A stretch of 50,223 nucleotides of DNA from Chara braunii (GCA_003427395.1 BFEA01000636.1:89229-139451), one strand, 5' to 3'. Counted from the first letter of the stretch, positions 29,501-42,384 are shown. Made by a program: numbers and translations. The notes: generated by a model not told the origin, from the letters alone.

Positions 29501-30499
29501 CTCGAACTGATCTTGTTCCCAAGGCCAGCTCATGCGGTCTTCTTTGATCATTTTTTTTTATTTTCCTTCACATGCAATATCAACAAACTCATACGTTTAA
29601 AAAACTCTGGACAATTAATTCATAAGTTCGCAAGTGTAATTTTGCCAGTACGTACAGGTCCCTAAGAGATTGCTTGACTGTCAAACGATATTCGGAAGAG
29701 TACAAAGGAAAATCAACCTCTGCAATCGCGCTCAATTTTACCTGATGAAATGTACTTTCAGTTTCAATTACTATAATCCACCTTCAGACAGGTCATGATC
29801 ACATTTGCCATGTCTCCAATTTGACTATGTCAGATCAGGATAGTGTTGAACGACCTGATATATCCCTTACTCTTACCGGACTCTAAGACAAAAACAACCA
29901 CTAACAGTTCGGGCAGTCGTTGTCAGGTGAATTGCTGACGATCACGTCCTCATGGAACTATGACTTACAATGTGAATTTGACTTATCCCTCTCATGCATA
30001 CCGATAGTTCTTAGTCCAACCAACAACTGTTTTCCTCACAGTACGCGCAGTTAGAACATGAAAAACACTTTTGATATCAATCAGGGACTTACGCGTAGAA
30101 TTTTCGTGAGAACATTCCACAACCACCTGGCTTCAATGATTTGTACAAACCACGAATAACCTGTTCAACGCTTCGACTTTCAACCTCATCACTTCAACTC
30201 GAGAAAGTGATCCATACTGTATGGAAACATGTGATGTCAACAACATATATTTACGCAGAGCTCCTGTGAGAGGTTCTTTTTCGTTTGCTTTAGTAATGTC
30301 TGGCTCTGATGGCTATTTGATATCTAGCATATCAGCGTCTGATTTCATAATGCTAAGACCCCGCTTGATTGTTCACTACACTTCACTTTAATAAAGGGGA
30401 AGTTAGTAATAGCGGCGATGTAGATTGGATCAAGATGCTTTGTCATCGCTTGTGTCTGCCTTGGGCTTTTCAGGTACTCCGTTGCCGTGTGTTGGTGTC
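29501..30499. other. no clear gene; probably decayed interior of the minus-strand element
   Basis: AT-rich with frequent stops. Short minus-strand stretches near 30380-30500 (HLDPIYIAAITNFPFIKVK) look protein-coding, but I could not follow a continuous frame. Confidence 0.3.
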
Positions 30500-31329
30500 A
30501 ACAAGTAGGTGACGCTGTGTACATCCCATCATCAAGCAAGCAACGTCAATTGTAGTGTACATGCAAGCCTCCCTTGCGCAAACCATGTGTTCCTTCTCCA
30601 GGGCACATTCTCTCATTCATAGGTCACCACTTGAGTTCAACCCTGCTTTGACTAACAGAACAATGTCACCGAGGTAACGAGAGGGTAATTGATATCTTCA
30701 ACAATGCCTAAGCGTACACACACATCAAACGTTGACCTTATCCTTTTCTCGGACCCGCACTCCGCACATACATCACCTCATACCATGTCCCTGACTGACC
30801 GCCCATCTCTATTTTTACGATCTAGGCCTCATATCTGATCTCGAGAGTTGTCCTTGGGGCCATCTTCCACAAACGCAACTAGTTCGGCGGGCGGATGGTC
30901 CCGTCGCCACTAGTCCAGTCCATGCCAAGACTGGGTCTCCGCGTCGCTCGCCTCACTCTCTGCCTCTGAGTCACGGTCCAGGCACTGTTGTTCCCTCTCG
31001 GTCGTTCGAGTTGAAGTTCTCGTCTCGTGATAGGCGATAGTAACCTCTATTCAGGTCGTAACGTGGTCCCGCCGAAGCCTCCTTTCCGCCCTGTTCTTAG
31101 CCTCGGTGATTGCAGCCTGCAGCTTTTGGTCTTGCCTCATTTCCAACTCCTTACCACCTTTGACGTTGATCATGAGCCTAGCATCTTCCTCGTCAAAATT
31201 CAGGATCGTCGTGATCCAGGGACCTTCCCCCGATGCTAAGGCCCAGCATACCAAGAGCCTCCAGCAGTCAGGCCTATAGCCCTCCAACCCTTTTCTGCAC
31301 ACCATAGCCACCTTTTCTGCTATAGCCAA
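30500..31329 (-). pseudogene. decayed 5' coding region of the minus-strand element
   Basis: From the ATG at 31329 the minus strand is open to TGA 31051-31053 and then continues in the same frame through TAG 30910-30912, TGA 30829-30831 and TGA 30778-30780. The sequence across them stays coherent (VKGGKELEMRQDQKLQAAI, then TEREQQCLDRDSEAESEASD, VCAECGSEKRIRSTFDVCVR). The first 90 residues look helical, with a possible coiled coil, and are followed by an acidic linker and a single CxxC. All four stops fit CGA or CAG changed by C-to-T. This could be an N-terminal gag region, but no conserved gag motif was recognised. Confidence 0.5.
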
Positions 31330-31511
31330 CGCCTAAGGCCACAACAACTGTCTGCACTTAAACAATACGTACGAGGCACTGAACACCAAAAATTAAAAAC
31401 GGCCTCGACCTGAACACGCCACTTTCCAGCACGGCTATCCCGACTTCTGATCATACACTGGTTGGCCAATAGTGAGTAACACAGTCACTTCTCCTTTTTT
31501 TAATAAGAACA

Positions 31512-31903
31512 CTCTCCGGAATCGAACCCTAATTCTCCGTCACCCGTTACCACCATGGTAGGCCTCTATCCTACCATCGAAAGTTGATAGGGCAGAAATT
31601 TGAATGGAACATCGCCGGCTCAAAGGCCATGCGATTCGACAAGTCACCATGATTCGCCGCAACAACGGGCAAGCCCGGATCGGCCTTTTATCCAATAAAT
31701 ACATCCCTTCCAGAAGTCGGGATATGCTGCACGTATTAGCTCTAGAATTACCACGGTTATCCGAGTGGTAAGGAGACCACCAAATAAATGATAANTGATT
31801 TAATGAGCCATTCGCAGTTTCACAGTGCAAAGTGTTCACACTCAGACGCGCATGGCTTAGTCTTTGAGACAAGCATATGACTACTGGCAGGATCAACCAG
31901 GTA
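31512..31903 (-). rRNA. 18S rRNA gene fragment, 5' 392 nt only
   Basis: The reverse complement begins TACCTGGTTGATCCTGCCAG at 31903, the universal 18S 5' end. It continues through GTCTCAAAGACTAAGCCATG, AATTCTAGAGCTAATACGTG, GACTTCTGGAAGGGATG and GGTGACGGAGAATTAGGGTT to CCGGAGAG at 31512. A real 18S would continue GGAGCCTGAGAAACGGC; here it breaks abruptly into TGTTCTTATTAAAAAAAGG. One N lies at 31795. Sequence detail fits a streptophyte. This is a truncated, non-functional copy and not part of a complete rDNA unit. Confidence 0.95.
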
Positions 31904-32070
31904 GCGGGTGTGACGAGCAGCCGCAAGGAGCGATGGCCGAGGCGCACGTAGGCACGTCACGCCGGACAGCCTACCAAAAGAACGTCGAACAATCGTGGAA
32001 CGTGCAATCAGCTGCCGAGACGCCTCATAATCCTTGCGTCCTAAGGAGGATGATTAGGAACAATTTTAAA
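31904..32070 (-). other. possible 5' ETS flank of the 18S fragment
   Basis: Moderately GC-rich sequence directly 5' of the 18S start, ending in AT-rich DNA near 32070. If the rDNA fragment was moved as a block, this is external transcribed spacer. That follows from position only. Confidence 0.35.
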
Positions 32071-33000
32071 ATAGGACTATATTAAAAAAAATATTTTTAC
32101 CAATAATAACTAGGGAAAAACAAATTGTCTGAATCCAACGGTCACTTAAGGAGGTGCCCTCTTCGATCAGTGCCAACAATCTTTTCAACTCGATCTGAGA
32201 AGACTGTGGACTCTATGCGCAGTGGTCCCATAACGGAATACTGACCGATTTCCTCCTTCCTTCTTTTAGGAGGCCATCAGACTACCCTTGATGGGTACCC
32301 ATGTCCAATGCCAAGGAAGGGGCTTACAACCTTCCGCGGGAGGGAATAAGCCTCCTTCCCAAGCAGCCACGGGTTGCCCTTATTTTGAGGTCCTACCTCC
32401 GCAAGTAAGACCCAGGGCAACTAAAGCGTAAAGAGTTGGGTAGTCTAGGCCACGAATACAAAATTATGAATTTGAAACTTAAATTGTTTGTTCCCCGACG
32501 AAGTGACAGTGGGGAACTAGAAATTCGAAAAGACTAGATAAAAAGGAGGGGGAAAAAAAAAAAGGAAGAAAAGGAAAAGTCCCTAGCGCTATGAGTGTTA
32601 GGGACCGTCGGATTTAACATTTTCTAAAGCCGCAGTCTGGATCCGGCCACAAGTATAAAACACAGCGCTTCGTCTTCATTTTCCTCTTCTTTTGTTTTTC
32701 TTCTTTACAATTTTCTTTTTGAGCTTTTATAGTCACTGTACCTATCCCATAAGTTGACTGCTGGGAATGGTGCACAATTGAAAAGACTGTTTGGTCTTTC
32801 ATTGTCGCGTCCCTGGTAGAGCCCGATGGCTACCACGAACACAGGCCGCTTGTGCTCTGCTGTACAGCAGGGCACCGAGCCTGCGTTGACCAATGGAAGT
32901 CGAGTGGCACACCCCCTTCTTTTGGTAGTGGGAGCGCCGACTGGACCAGTCCTGCAACAGAGTGCAACCCAAGTACGCTTGGTGTGTCGTGGAGGTTTGT
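32071..33000. other. no recognised gene
   Basis: Contains TCCTTCC/GGAGG-rich inverted words near 32250-32370 and a short A-rich tract (32550-32580). Long frames near 32705-33220 on the minus strand are driven by the 33-bp repeat that follows. Confidence 0.35.
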
Positions 33001-33132
33001 GAGCAGGGAGCTTGGTACACCGCAAAGGATCGTGAGCAGGGAGCTTGGTATGTCGTAGAGGGTCATGAGCAGGGAGCCTGGTACGCCGCGGAAGGCCGTG
33101 AGCAGGGAGCGTGGTATGCCACGGAGGGTCGG
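33001..33132 (+). repeat. 33-bp minisatellite, four units
   Basis: GAGCAGGGAG starts at 33001, 33034, 33067 and 33100, exactly 33 bp apart. Each unit continues CTTGGTA..CCGCGGA.GG. The unit length keeps an EQGAWY.AEGR peptide in frame on the plus strand, but there is no start or domain around it. Confidence 0.9.
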
Positions 33133-33499
33133 GACACAGCGCCTTCCGACATGATACCAAACCCGCGTCAGCGTTCCCGCTGGGCCAAAAACGAAAAGGG
33201 CAATTAGTATAAAACAACAAAAGTCAGGGGTACACTCATCCATTATTACAGCAATTCACAGTGGTGCCCTCATAGTAGGTTGGCGTTAGTAGGTGATTCA
33301 AGCTTATCACAACACAAGCATTCTCCACTTTTCCTTTTCGTTGCGCACTCCTTCCTTTTCACACTTCAGCAACTCTGCACAATCCACATAGTTGCTTCCC
33401 TCTTCCTTTCTTGGTAGTGCGGCATCCCTTATTCTCATAGTATTTCCTCAATCTCGATCTTCATCGCTTCACGTCTTTCTTTTTTACTCTTCTTGCACC

Positions 33500-33622
33500 A
33501 TGCCTGAGGCGCGTCGAGGACAGGGAAGGGGACGAGGTGAAAGAGGGGGTAAGGCTCGTGAAGAGCCGTACCCTCGCGCACGGCGCGAGTACAACTCAAA
33601 GGAGGAGGAAGAAGAGGAGTGA
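33500..33622 (+). CDS. small basic-to-acidic ORF of 40 codons, possible first exon of a retroelement gag
   Basis: ATG at 33500 follows TCTTCTTGCACC. The peptide starts MPEARRGQGRGRGERGGKAR and ends in a run of Glu before TGA. Arg/Gly-rich starts followed by an acidic stretch are seen at the front of some plant gag proteins, but no downstream gag is visible here. It could be a chance frame. Confidence 0.25.
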   Translation: MPEARRGQGRGRGERGGKAREEPYPRARREYNSKEEEEEE

Positions 33623-35321
33623 AGGTATGATTCCCATACAATACCATATCCACATCACTCTTTAGCTTGTTGGTATGAAAGAACTTCATCCCCTACGAGG
33701 ATCCCCCCTATGAGGATGAAGTATTATTAGAAAACGTTTGAGGCGCGCTATGGCGCCCCACGCTCTTTCTCCCCTCTATATTCTCCCAAAGCTTCAATTA
33801 TTTCTGCGACAAGTAAGGCTCTAGTGTCAGTGCCCTCACCCTTTGTCCCATGTATAGCTTCTCCTCAGGCTCAGCTTAATAGGTGTACTCTCTTTTGTAT
33901 TTTCTTTCTTTTTACTTTACTCCAAATAAAATTCATGGATATCTTCTATATCTTGTATAAGTACGAGCTCTTTCCTTGAATTTGCTGATTTTTCTGCTCT
34001 TGACTTTTCAATCTATGTCGTGTTTCATAGCGTCTCTAGATTAAGTGTTTGAATACCTTGAGGTCAGGGATGCAGGTTCCTCGTGAACTAAGCCGCTCTG
34101 CCGGTCACCAAATAAAATTCTAAAAAGGATTAAATTTCAGTTTTTCATCTGCAGTTGACTTTGACCTCTCGTCATTCTAAAATCTGATTTCGCTTTGAAC
34201 TTTTTCCAGTGAAGAGGTTACCCCGTTCTTCACCTTGAGAGTAATGTCGAGGATATTGTCAATTTGACGTCAGTGTTGTGGACATTTGCTATCAGCCGTG
34301 CCGAGGATAAGGTGTATCAAACCCTTTTCCTTGTTCTCTAGCCTGAGTGAGACGTTCTCTCAAATTCTCAAGCAACCGAGGGGGATACCAAACCCCATTT
34401 TCTTTCTCTGATTTGAGTGAGGCGTCTCCTCAACTTCTCAGACAGATAAAGGGGACACCAAACCCCCTTTTCTTTCTCTAATATGGGAACTTGACGTAAA
34501 CATGCATAAACCTCCAAAACAGTAAGTTCCACAAACAACCAACTAGGTTTTCAGTAAGCAAATTCTCTGACAGACAATAGTCAATCAACAATTAAATATA
34601 ATAATTAGAATTAAAAACCCATAATAAATTAATAAATAATATAAACAGTTTTCCATACCCAGGAGTCATCAATTGCCTTGGTTTCCGCCCACCACTGACT
34701 GATCAGGGGTGACAGATTTCCGGTCAGCCTGACATCCCTCATTCGAGCCGCCTCAGGCCACGACTAATTTAGACCATTTGTCTTGACAGCCCCTTTAACC
34801 AACCTTCATATAAGGACCACCTTACCCACTACTCGAGTATAATGACCCTTTGGTACGCGTCACACCAGAACACTCAGACTATAGCGGGTTTGGTCACCCT
34901 AAGACAATAGATCTCCTGCCAGTTCGACTGTCCTAAACTTGGATTCGACCACGGTGGACGGGGACCGACTCATCCACCAATTTTCGGCCTAGGGCGCTGG
35001 CTGCCCCGACGTAGGACCCGATCTAACTATGATTCGACCTCTTGCGAACCGACTGGATTTCAACCACTGACTGCGGTAAGGTTCCAATTGACCCCTTTTG
35101 AACTCACAGTCCAGACTTTCGGAGTCTTAGCCTCAATCAACTACGAAATTTGACACTCGAGACGGGGACCTGGTGACCCCACCAGATTGCAACCTACTGT
35201 GGTAAGGCTCTAGCTATCCCCGGCAATTAATGACATTTTAGATTAGAGAAGAAAACCCAAGCACAGACAGTGAAGCAAGCATATCAAACCCACAGTCAAA
35301 CAATCCACGCCCCAGATAACT
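33623..35321. other. no recognised gene
   Basis: Contains a repeated TTCTC..TTTGAGTGAG.CGT.TCTCAA..TCTCA block with CCAAACCCC (34340-34480, two units of about 70 bp), and a balanced stretch (34660-35230) with no domain. Confidence 0.35.
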
Positions 35322-35640
35322 GAACAAATATCTCTGAGACGTCCTTTCAGTCTCAAGAGATATTGAACAACAACGAACAATACCCAACAAAGTATTTCCA
35401 AGAGACCTCCCATCAGTCTCAAGAAAATACAAAGTGTCGATCTCAGAGAAGTTCATTCCCTTATCTGCGAATTTTCCAAGAAACCTCTCGTCAGTCTTAA
35501 GGAAATATAGCGATACTCATCCAGAGAGGTCTCTTCTCTCGTTTGAGAATACTTCTAAGAGACCTCTTGTCAACCCCAAGGAAGTATCGAAATATTGGTC
35601 CTAGAGAGGTATGTTCCCTTATCCGGGACAGTAGATAGGC
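35322..35640 (+). repeat. tandem repeat of about 80 bp, four units
   Basis: Each unit has AAGTATTTCCAAGAGACCTC, CATCAGTCTCAAG and AGAGAAGTTCATTCCCTTATC variants. Within units GAGAC and GTCTC words face each other, giving small inverted repeats. Confidence 0.75.
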
Positions 35641-35870
35641 AACTTAGTCAAAAAATAAGAAGTCACTTTTACTTGCAACTCTTTGGTCAAGCAAACCTGA
35701 ACTTTTTTATACTTATCTTCATGATAACGTTTTTGGACAGACAACTTAGTCAAAAGACACAAAGTCCCTTTACCGACAATTGCTGGTCAAGTATAGCTGA
35801 ATATTTTTATGCCATCAAATTTTCTCTCCATTATAAGAATAATATTTATTACATTTTGATGTGTCACAGC
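35630..35870 (+). repeat. direct repeat of about 117 bp, two copies
   Basis: CAACTTAGTCAAAA, AAGTC.CTTTTAC and CTGGTCAAG.A..CCTGAA..TTTTTAT occur near 35638-35720 and 35752-35815. Confidence 0.6.
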
Positions 35871-36049
35871 CACAAGTTTTTTGAACTTCATACTACATTA
35901 ATACTTAGGAAGGTGAAATCTCATCACTTCTTTACCTCAACTGTACCTCACAATTGTTCCCCACTATAAGGGATTTGATACTCGTGGATCGACAGTGACT
36001 CTGTATCAATGATACTTCAATCTCAACAGTTCTGTCACTTGCAGAAATA

Positions 36050-38900
36050 AAAAATTTTATTCAGATGCAGAAACGAATACAAATCATCTTAAGGTTCTCT
36101 CTTAGTTTCTCATGTCAAAACTCACATACTTGAATGAAGATACTAAATTGACAATGCGAGAATAATAATAGTCCGCTGAAACTTTTATCTTTCAGTGTCT
36201 CACTGTCTCATTGTATTTCTTTTAATTCTCTAAAATTGTTCTCTTACTGGATGTTTGACACCTCTTTCCTATCTTTGAAATAAAAAAATTAATTTAGATG
36301 CAGAAACGAATATAAATCATCTAAAGGTTTTCTCTTAGTCTCTTGTGTCAAAACTGAATTAATTTTTTTATTTTAAGACTTGTAAAAATAAAAAAAATAA
36401 TTCACATGCAGAAACAAATATAAATCATCTGAAAGTTCTCTCTTAGTCTCTCATATCAAAACAAACATGTGGGAATTAATGTACAAAATTAACAATGTAA
36501 GAATAATTAGAGTCTGTTGAAACTTCAGTATCGCAGTGTCTTACTATTTCACTGTACTTTTTTTTAGGTCTTTGAAACTGTTATTTTACTTGATGACTAT
36601 TTTTTTTTTCATTCTTTGAAATAAAAAAATTAATTTAAATGAAGAAATGAATATAAATCGTCTGAAGGTTCTCTCTTACTCTCTCGTGCAAAAACTGACA
36701 TGTTGGAATTGACATACTGAATTTACTATGCGATAATATAGTTTGTTGAACTTAAGTCATGTAGTGTCTTATTGTCTTACTGTACTTCTTTTCAGTTCTC
36801 TGAAATCGTTCTCTTACTGGATGACTGACCTCTTTTTGCTCTTTTGGAACAAATTCAGAGAACTTAAAAGAAGTAGAGTGAGACAGTAAGGTACTTTGAG
36901 ACTGAAGTTTCAACAGACTCTAATTATTCTCGCATTGTCAATTTAGTACGTCAATTTCAACATGTCAGTCTAGACACGAGAGACTAAGAGATAATCATCA
37001 GATGATTTATATTTGTTTCTCTTCTGTTAAAACTAACACGCTGGAATTTGCATACCAAATTTAACAATGTTAGAATAATCAGAGTATGCCGAAACTTCAA
37101 TTTTGGAGCGCATTATTATCTCACTGTACTTCTTTTCAGTTCTCTAAAATTGTTTTCTTACTTGATAACTGACCTCTCTTTCCTCTCTATGAAATAAGAA
37201 AATTAATTCAGATGGTGAAACAACTATAAATCATGTGAAGGTTCTCTCTTAGTCTCTCATGTAAAAACTAACATGCTGGAAATGACATACTGAATTGGCA
37301 ATGCGATAATAATCAAAGTCTTCAGAAACTTCAGTCTCGTACTGTCTTGCTGTCTCACTGCAGTTCTTTTCAGTTATCTAAAATTGTTCTTACAGGATGA
37401 TCGACCTCGCTTTCCTATCTTTCAACAGTTTAAGAGAACTGAAAAGAAGTATAATGAGACAGTAAAGCACTGCAAGACTGAAGTTTCAACAAATTCTGAT
37501 TATTTTCGTATTGTCAATCCAGTATGTCAATTCCAGCATGTCAGTTTTGACACGAGAAACTAAGAGGGAACCTTCAAATGATTTATATTTGTTTCTGCAT
37601 CTGAATTAATTTTCTTATTTCACTTAAAGAAATAAACAAATTATTTTAGACTTGCAGAAGAACAAAAAATTCAATTCATATGCAGAAACAAATATAAATA
37701 ATTTGAAGGTTCTCTTTTGATGTCTCGTATCAAAACTAACACGCTTTCACTCTACTTTTTTTCAGTATTCTGAAACTGTTTTCTTACTAGATGACTGACC
37801 TCTCTTTCCTCGTCTGAAGGTTCTCTTTTAGTCTCACGTGTAAAAACTGACATTCTTTAATTGAAATACTGAATTGAGAATGCGACCATAATCAGAGTCT
37901 GTTGAAACTTTTGCCTTTGAGTGCCTTATTGTCTCACTGTATACTTGACAATGCGAGAATAATCAGTCTTATGAAACTTCAGTCTTGCAGTGCCTTACCA
38001 TCTCACTGTGTTTTTTTTTCTTCAATTCTCTGAAACTGTTTTCTTACTTAATGACTTACCTCTCATTCCTCCCTTTGAACAATTTCAGATATATGCTGGA
38101 ATTGACATACCGAATTGACAATGCGAGAATAATCAAAGTTTACTCGAACTTTAATCTTGTAGTGCCTTATTGTCTCACTGTACTTCTTTCAGTTCTCTAA
38201 TACGGTTCTTTTACTGGACGACCGACTTTTTTTTTCTCTCTTTAAAATAAAAAAATTAATTCGGATGCAGAAACGAATACAATGCGATAATAATCAGAGT
38301 TTGTTGAAATTTCAGTCTTGTAGTGCCTCATAGTCTCACTGTACATCTTTTCAGTTCTTTCAAACTGTTCGCTCACTGAATGAATGACCTCTCTATCCTC
38401 TCATTGAACAGTTTCAGAGAACTGCAAAGAAGTACAGTCTTGATTTAGTTTTGACTTAGTTCGTGTCAAAACTAACATCTTGGAATTGACATACTAAAAT
38501 GACAATGCGATAATAATCAGATTTTACCGAAACTTTAGTCTTGTAGTGTCAATGCGTTTCTTTTCAGTTCTCTTCGACTGTTCAAAGAGGGGAAAGAGAG
38601 GTCTGTTGTCCAGTAAGAGATCTGTTTTGATTTTCTTATTCCTGCATGATACTTTAATTTCATTACTTTTGTCACTTGCATAAAAAAGAAAATTAATTAA
38701 GATGCAGAAATGAATATAAATCACCTTAAGATTCTCTCTCAGTCTATTGTGTCAAAACTGCATGTTGAAATTGACATACTGAATTGATAATGCGAGAATA
38801 ATCAGAGTTTGCTGAAACTTCAGTTTTTTTAGTGTTTTACTGTCTCACTACACTTCTTTTTCGATTCTCTGAAACTGTTCTCTTACTGGATGACTAACCT
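36050..38900. repeat. satellite C, about 240-bp unit, with direct and inverted copies
   Basis: About ten degenerate units. The word set is AAATTAATTCAGATGCAGAAACGAATATAAATCATCTGAAGGTTCTCTCTTAGTCTCT, GTCAAAACTGACATGCTGGAATTGACATACTGAATTGACAATGCGAGAATAATCAGAG, TTGAAACTTCAGTCTTG and TCAGTTCTCTGAAACTGTTCTC (quoted here as overlapping fragments from several units). Blocks near 36845-37015 and 37420-37640 are in the opposite orientation. The array abuts the integrase relic, so it may derive from the non-coding 3' part of that element. Confidence 0.8.
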
Positions 38901-40130
38901 TTTTTTTCTCTCTTTGCGGTCATGTTAAGAATGTCATCATGGTCTCTGAAGATAAACTTACGAAGTCTCAACCCTGATACCATATCATGAACTCTTATGT
39001 TATCCATCTAAGAATTCTCATAGATTTTGCTTATTGTTTCACCTGTGATTTTGTAAGGACCGACTCATCTAGGCTTCAAACGTTTAGTCCACTAAGTGTC
39101 AAGAGAAGTGTCCAACAGAAGCGCAATATCGCCGATTTTTAGTTTTTCCTTTCTTATGTACCTTTTCTTGTTTTATCTCTCTTGATCAGATAATCTGCTG
39201 GTTGTCATTCTCTCCACAACATCTGTCACTATCTGATAAACTTATGATACCTACCTTATTCTGACATGGAGAAGTTCTAAGAGAGATCATCTCTGTCACT
39301 TTTTTGACTTGACCATGTCTTTACTATAATTTCAATAGGTGGAATAGCATACCGGAGTCGAAAAAATTGGAGATAATTTGATAAAAATGATACCAAAAAG
39401 TAAATGGTGCATAGCCAGTGGTCCTCTTAACAGTGATGTTATCAATATAGACTGCAACTCTTAGTACCTATGGTCAGTTGTTGAGATTCCCTTCACACCA
39501 TTTTGCCAATAAATCTTTCAAAGTTTTGTGACCTCTCTCACAGGACGCATTCGTTTGTGGATGATAAGTGGTCACATATCTGATTCTGAGAGAGTGGTTC
39601 TTCTTCTTATCGCATTCTGAATTCAAATCCTCTTTCTGAAAGAAATTCTTTGATAAAAGGATATCTGAGATAGGTTTCCTTTATCCAATCAGCCACATGT
39701 TCAACAGTCTTCCACTTTAGAGTCTTTGTCTTCAACATACCCAGAGAAATTATCTCTCATGTTCAATATGTACCTAATCGCTACCTTGCCTAAAGGTATG
39801 CTGATGAGATTCAGATGAACTCGATTGACCCACTCTATCACGATAGTGGGAAATATAAGCTCAATAATTATTGTTGTAGACCTCTTCTAACATTGTACAC
39901 AAAATTTACAAAATCTATAAATCATATCTCTAATACCAGACTGAAAATAAAGCTTAATAGTCTTAGTATATGTTGCTTCAGCAGCTTTGTGGTCACCTGC
40001 AACCCCTTCGTGTAAAGCGACAATTGTTTTTAATTGTCTCCCTTTCTCACATACCACTCTTAATGGAGGCAATCCTCCCTTGTCATCCATAAAGAGGTGA
40101 CTTCTCTTAAGTCTGAACTTCTTCTTTAAA
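38900..40130 (-). pseudogene. Ty3/Gypsy-type integrase relic
   Basis: The minus strand encodes integrase in order with frameshifts and stops. The H2C2 zinc-binding domain at about 39887-40010 reads HEGVAGDHKAAEATYTK then FCKFCVQC followed by TAG (39887-39889), where families have CQK/CQR. The core at about 39780-39860 reads WVNRVHLNLISIPLGK, with Asn where the first catalytic Asp is expected. The segment at about 39500-39570 reads YHPQTNASCERGHKTL, with the catalytic Glu. The C-terminal domain at about 39000-39140 reads GDIALLLDTSLDT-stop(39092)-WTKRLKPR-stop(39065)-VGPYKI and then VHDMVSGLRLRKF. The enzyme is certainly inactive. Upstream pol (reverse transcriptase) is not recognisable beyond 40200. 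Confidence 0.85.
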
Positions 40131-40239
40131 TTCTTGCAGTAATATTTATTTATTTTTTCATTTCATCATCTTCACAATATCTTGGTAACTTTTATCATAT
40201 TCTTCAAAGACGGATAAAATTTCTTTTTTTTTTCAATAT

Positions 40240-42228
40240 TGTCGTATGGCGTGTTTTCTGCAAGTAGCACTAGTGCGGCCTCGTCCACTTGACGACGCGC
40301 AAAATAGAGGAAGTTTAGGCCCTCGCGCGGGTGAGCGGCGCGCGTGGGGTATCAACGTCGAGGCACAACAATACGCGGCCTAGGTAGGCGAGTCATCTCA
40401 GTCCAGCGCATTCCCTCACGTTATTCTTATTTTATTTTCTATTATCTTTATTATTTTTCTTCCTAATCTTATTTTTACCAACGACTTTGACCTAGTGATC
40501 GATTCCGAGGTCAACGTCGAAACCGACGGGCTTAGCCTAGTGGTTACGTCATGGGGTGCAGGTGGCCGGTACAACAGTCGCGGACCTTGACCACGTGCCT
40601 CTTTCGGGAAGCTCGCTTGGGTTCCTGTGTGTTCGGGGTGTTGGACAAATTCTTCTACCCGCCCGTCTTGAAACTCGGACCAAGGAGTTCAACCTACATG
40701 CGAGCCGGTGGGTAATTTGCCCACAAGGAGAAAAAAAACAGGGTGGTGGGGCTCACTGTAGGTGTAGTCGGTCGTCCGCCATTTGTTGTAAGAGGTTTGT
40801 GTGTGAGCAAATTCTTTGCGACCCGAAAGAGCGGTGGGCCTTGCCTGGGCGCACTTAGATGGGGGTGCCAGGGCTAAGGCTGTAGACTACAGCAACAGAA
40901 CCTATGAAATTCGCCCCCACTTCGGCCTGCAAAATTCTCATTTGAATATTTGCTACTACCACCAAGACTCGCATTAAGACCCGCTCCGTCTTGGCACTCA
41001 CTGCAGAGGTTGTGGCAGGCCAGTGTTTCCTCACTCATTGCAGAATGGGAGTTGCTACGACTGAGCATATATTACCCGCATCAGCGTCGTCCGGTTCGGG
41101 GTTGGCAAATTCGGCAGATAGGCTGCTACACAGTTGTTAGCGATTTCCACTTTCCACGAGCACTGTCTTGCTATCTGTTTGAAGAGGATCCGTTCTGATA
41201 ACTTCGTTAGTATGCAGCAGAAGACGAACGGGGAGCTAAGGGTAGCAGAAAGAAAAGGGTGAACCTGGACGTCTGTCTACTTGCGCCGGGTGCGAGCGGA
41301 CCAAGAAGGAAAGACAGCGATAAAGGAAGGTCGTTATGGTAGAGGTACAAGGTGAGTATCCTTCCCGATTGTTGATGAAAACGAGCACGGGAAGGAGGTA
41401 GATAGGGGTTTCAAGGGCAAGCGAGCCCGATAATGTAGTTAGTTTTAGAAGGAGGTTAGTAGATAGGGAGTTAGTGAGAAAATGAAGTGCACGGATGAAG
41501 TCGGGAAAGGAAGAAAACGGCAGTCAGAAATCAGTATCTTGCCCATTCCTCAGTGGAATCGGGTGGGAAAAATGTTGTTTGGGGGTTTTAGGACCGGACG
41601 ATCACAGTGGTGAAGGTGGTTTTGGAGTTGGGGTAGCCGTTTTTGCGGTACGAGATATCGGGGCTGCGTGTCAGGGCATGATGGATATGGCTGGAGCTAG
41701 AGTCATGTAACTCGCTCATTCCTTGATAGAAATGGAGGAGCAAAAATGCTAAACGAGGTTTTTTGTAATGGGCGAATCTGATGGTAAGCCCGTATTTCGA
41801 AATCGTTGGATGGATTTGGCGTTGCATGACTCGTAGGCTGCGCCCGGAAGGAGCTTTCATAGTACAGGGTACGTTTCCACGATCGGGCGGAAGATTCATT
41901 TGATTTTGTTTGATGGGAGTAGAGGGAGATCGACTGAGAGGTAAATACTTACGTGTTGGTCGGTGCGTTGCTTATCTTGAGAACGACAGTAACTTCTCTC
42001 TCCCTCTCTCGTGCGGACGCGACGACACACACATTTGATAGCCGTTTAGTCCGTTTTCACACACGTTTTTTTTTTTGCCCGTCACAGTGTATCTTCCACT
42101 TGTCTTACGGAAGCTACGTTCTCGTGGTGCGCAGTTGATAGTGGTGCGCACGAGTGAACACATACAGGCTAACACGACTGCGGGCATGCGAAACCAGGCG
42201 TGGGAATGAAAACGGGCCTACGAGCGTG

Positions 42229-42230
<2 letters not shown>
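40240..42230. other. no recognised gene
   Basis: The composition changes abruptly near 40240 to GC-richer DNA. Only short frames without domains occur (40556-40858, 40950-41198, 41495-41710 plus). TAGCCTAGTGGTTA at 40534 resembles a tRNA A box but no B box follows. Confidence 0.35.
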
Positions 42231-42231
<1 letters not shown>

Positions 42232-42316
<85 letters not shown>

Positions 42317-42319
42317 CGT

Positions 42320-42384
<65 letters not shown>

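Noticed and set aside
40525-40600. tRNA-derived SINE head
   Set aside because: Only an A-box-like TAGCCTAGTGGTTA is present; no B box (GGTTCGA..CC) and no terminal tail were found.
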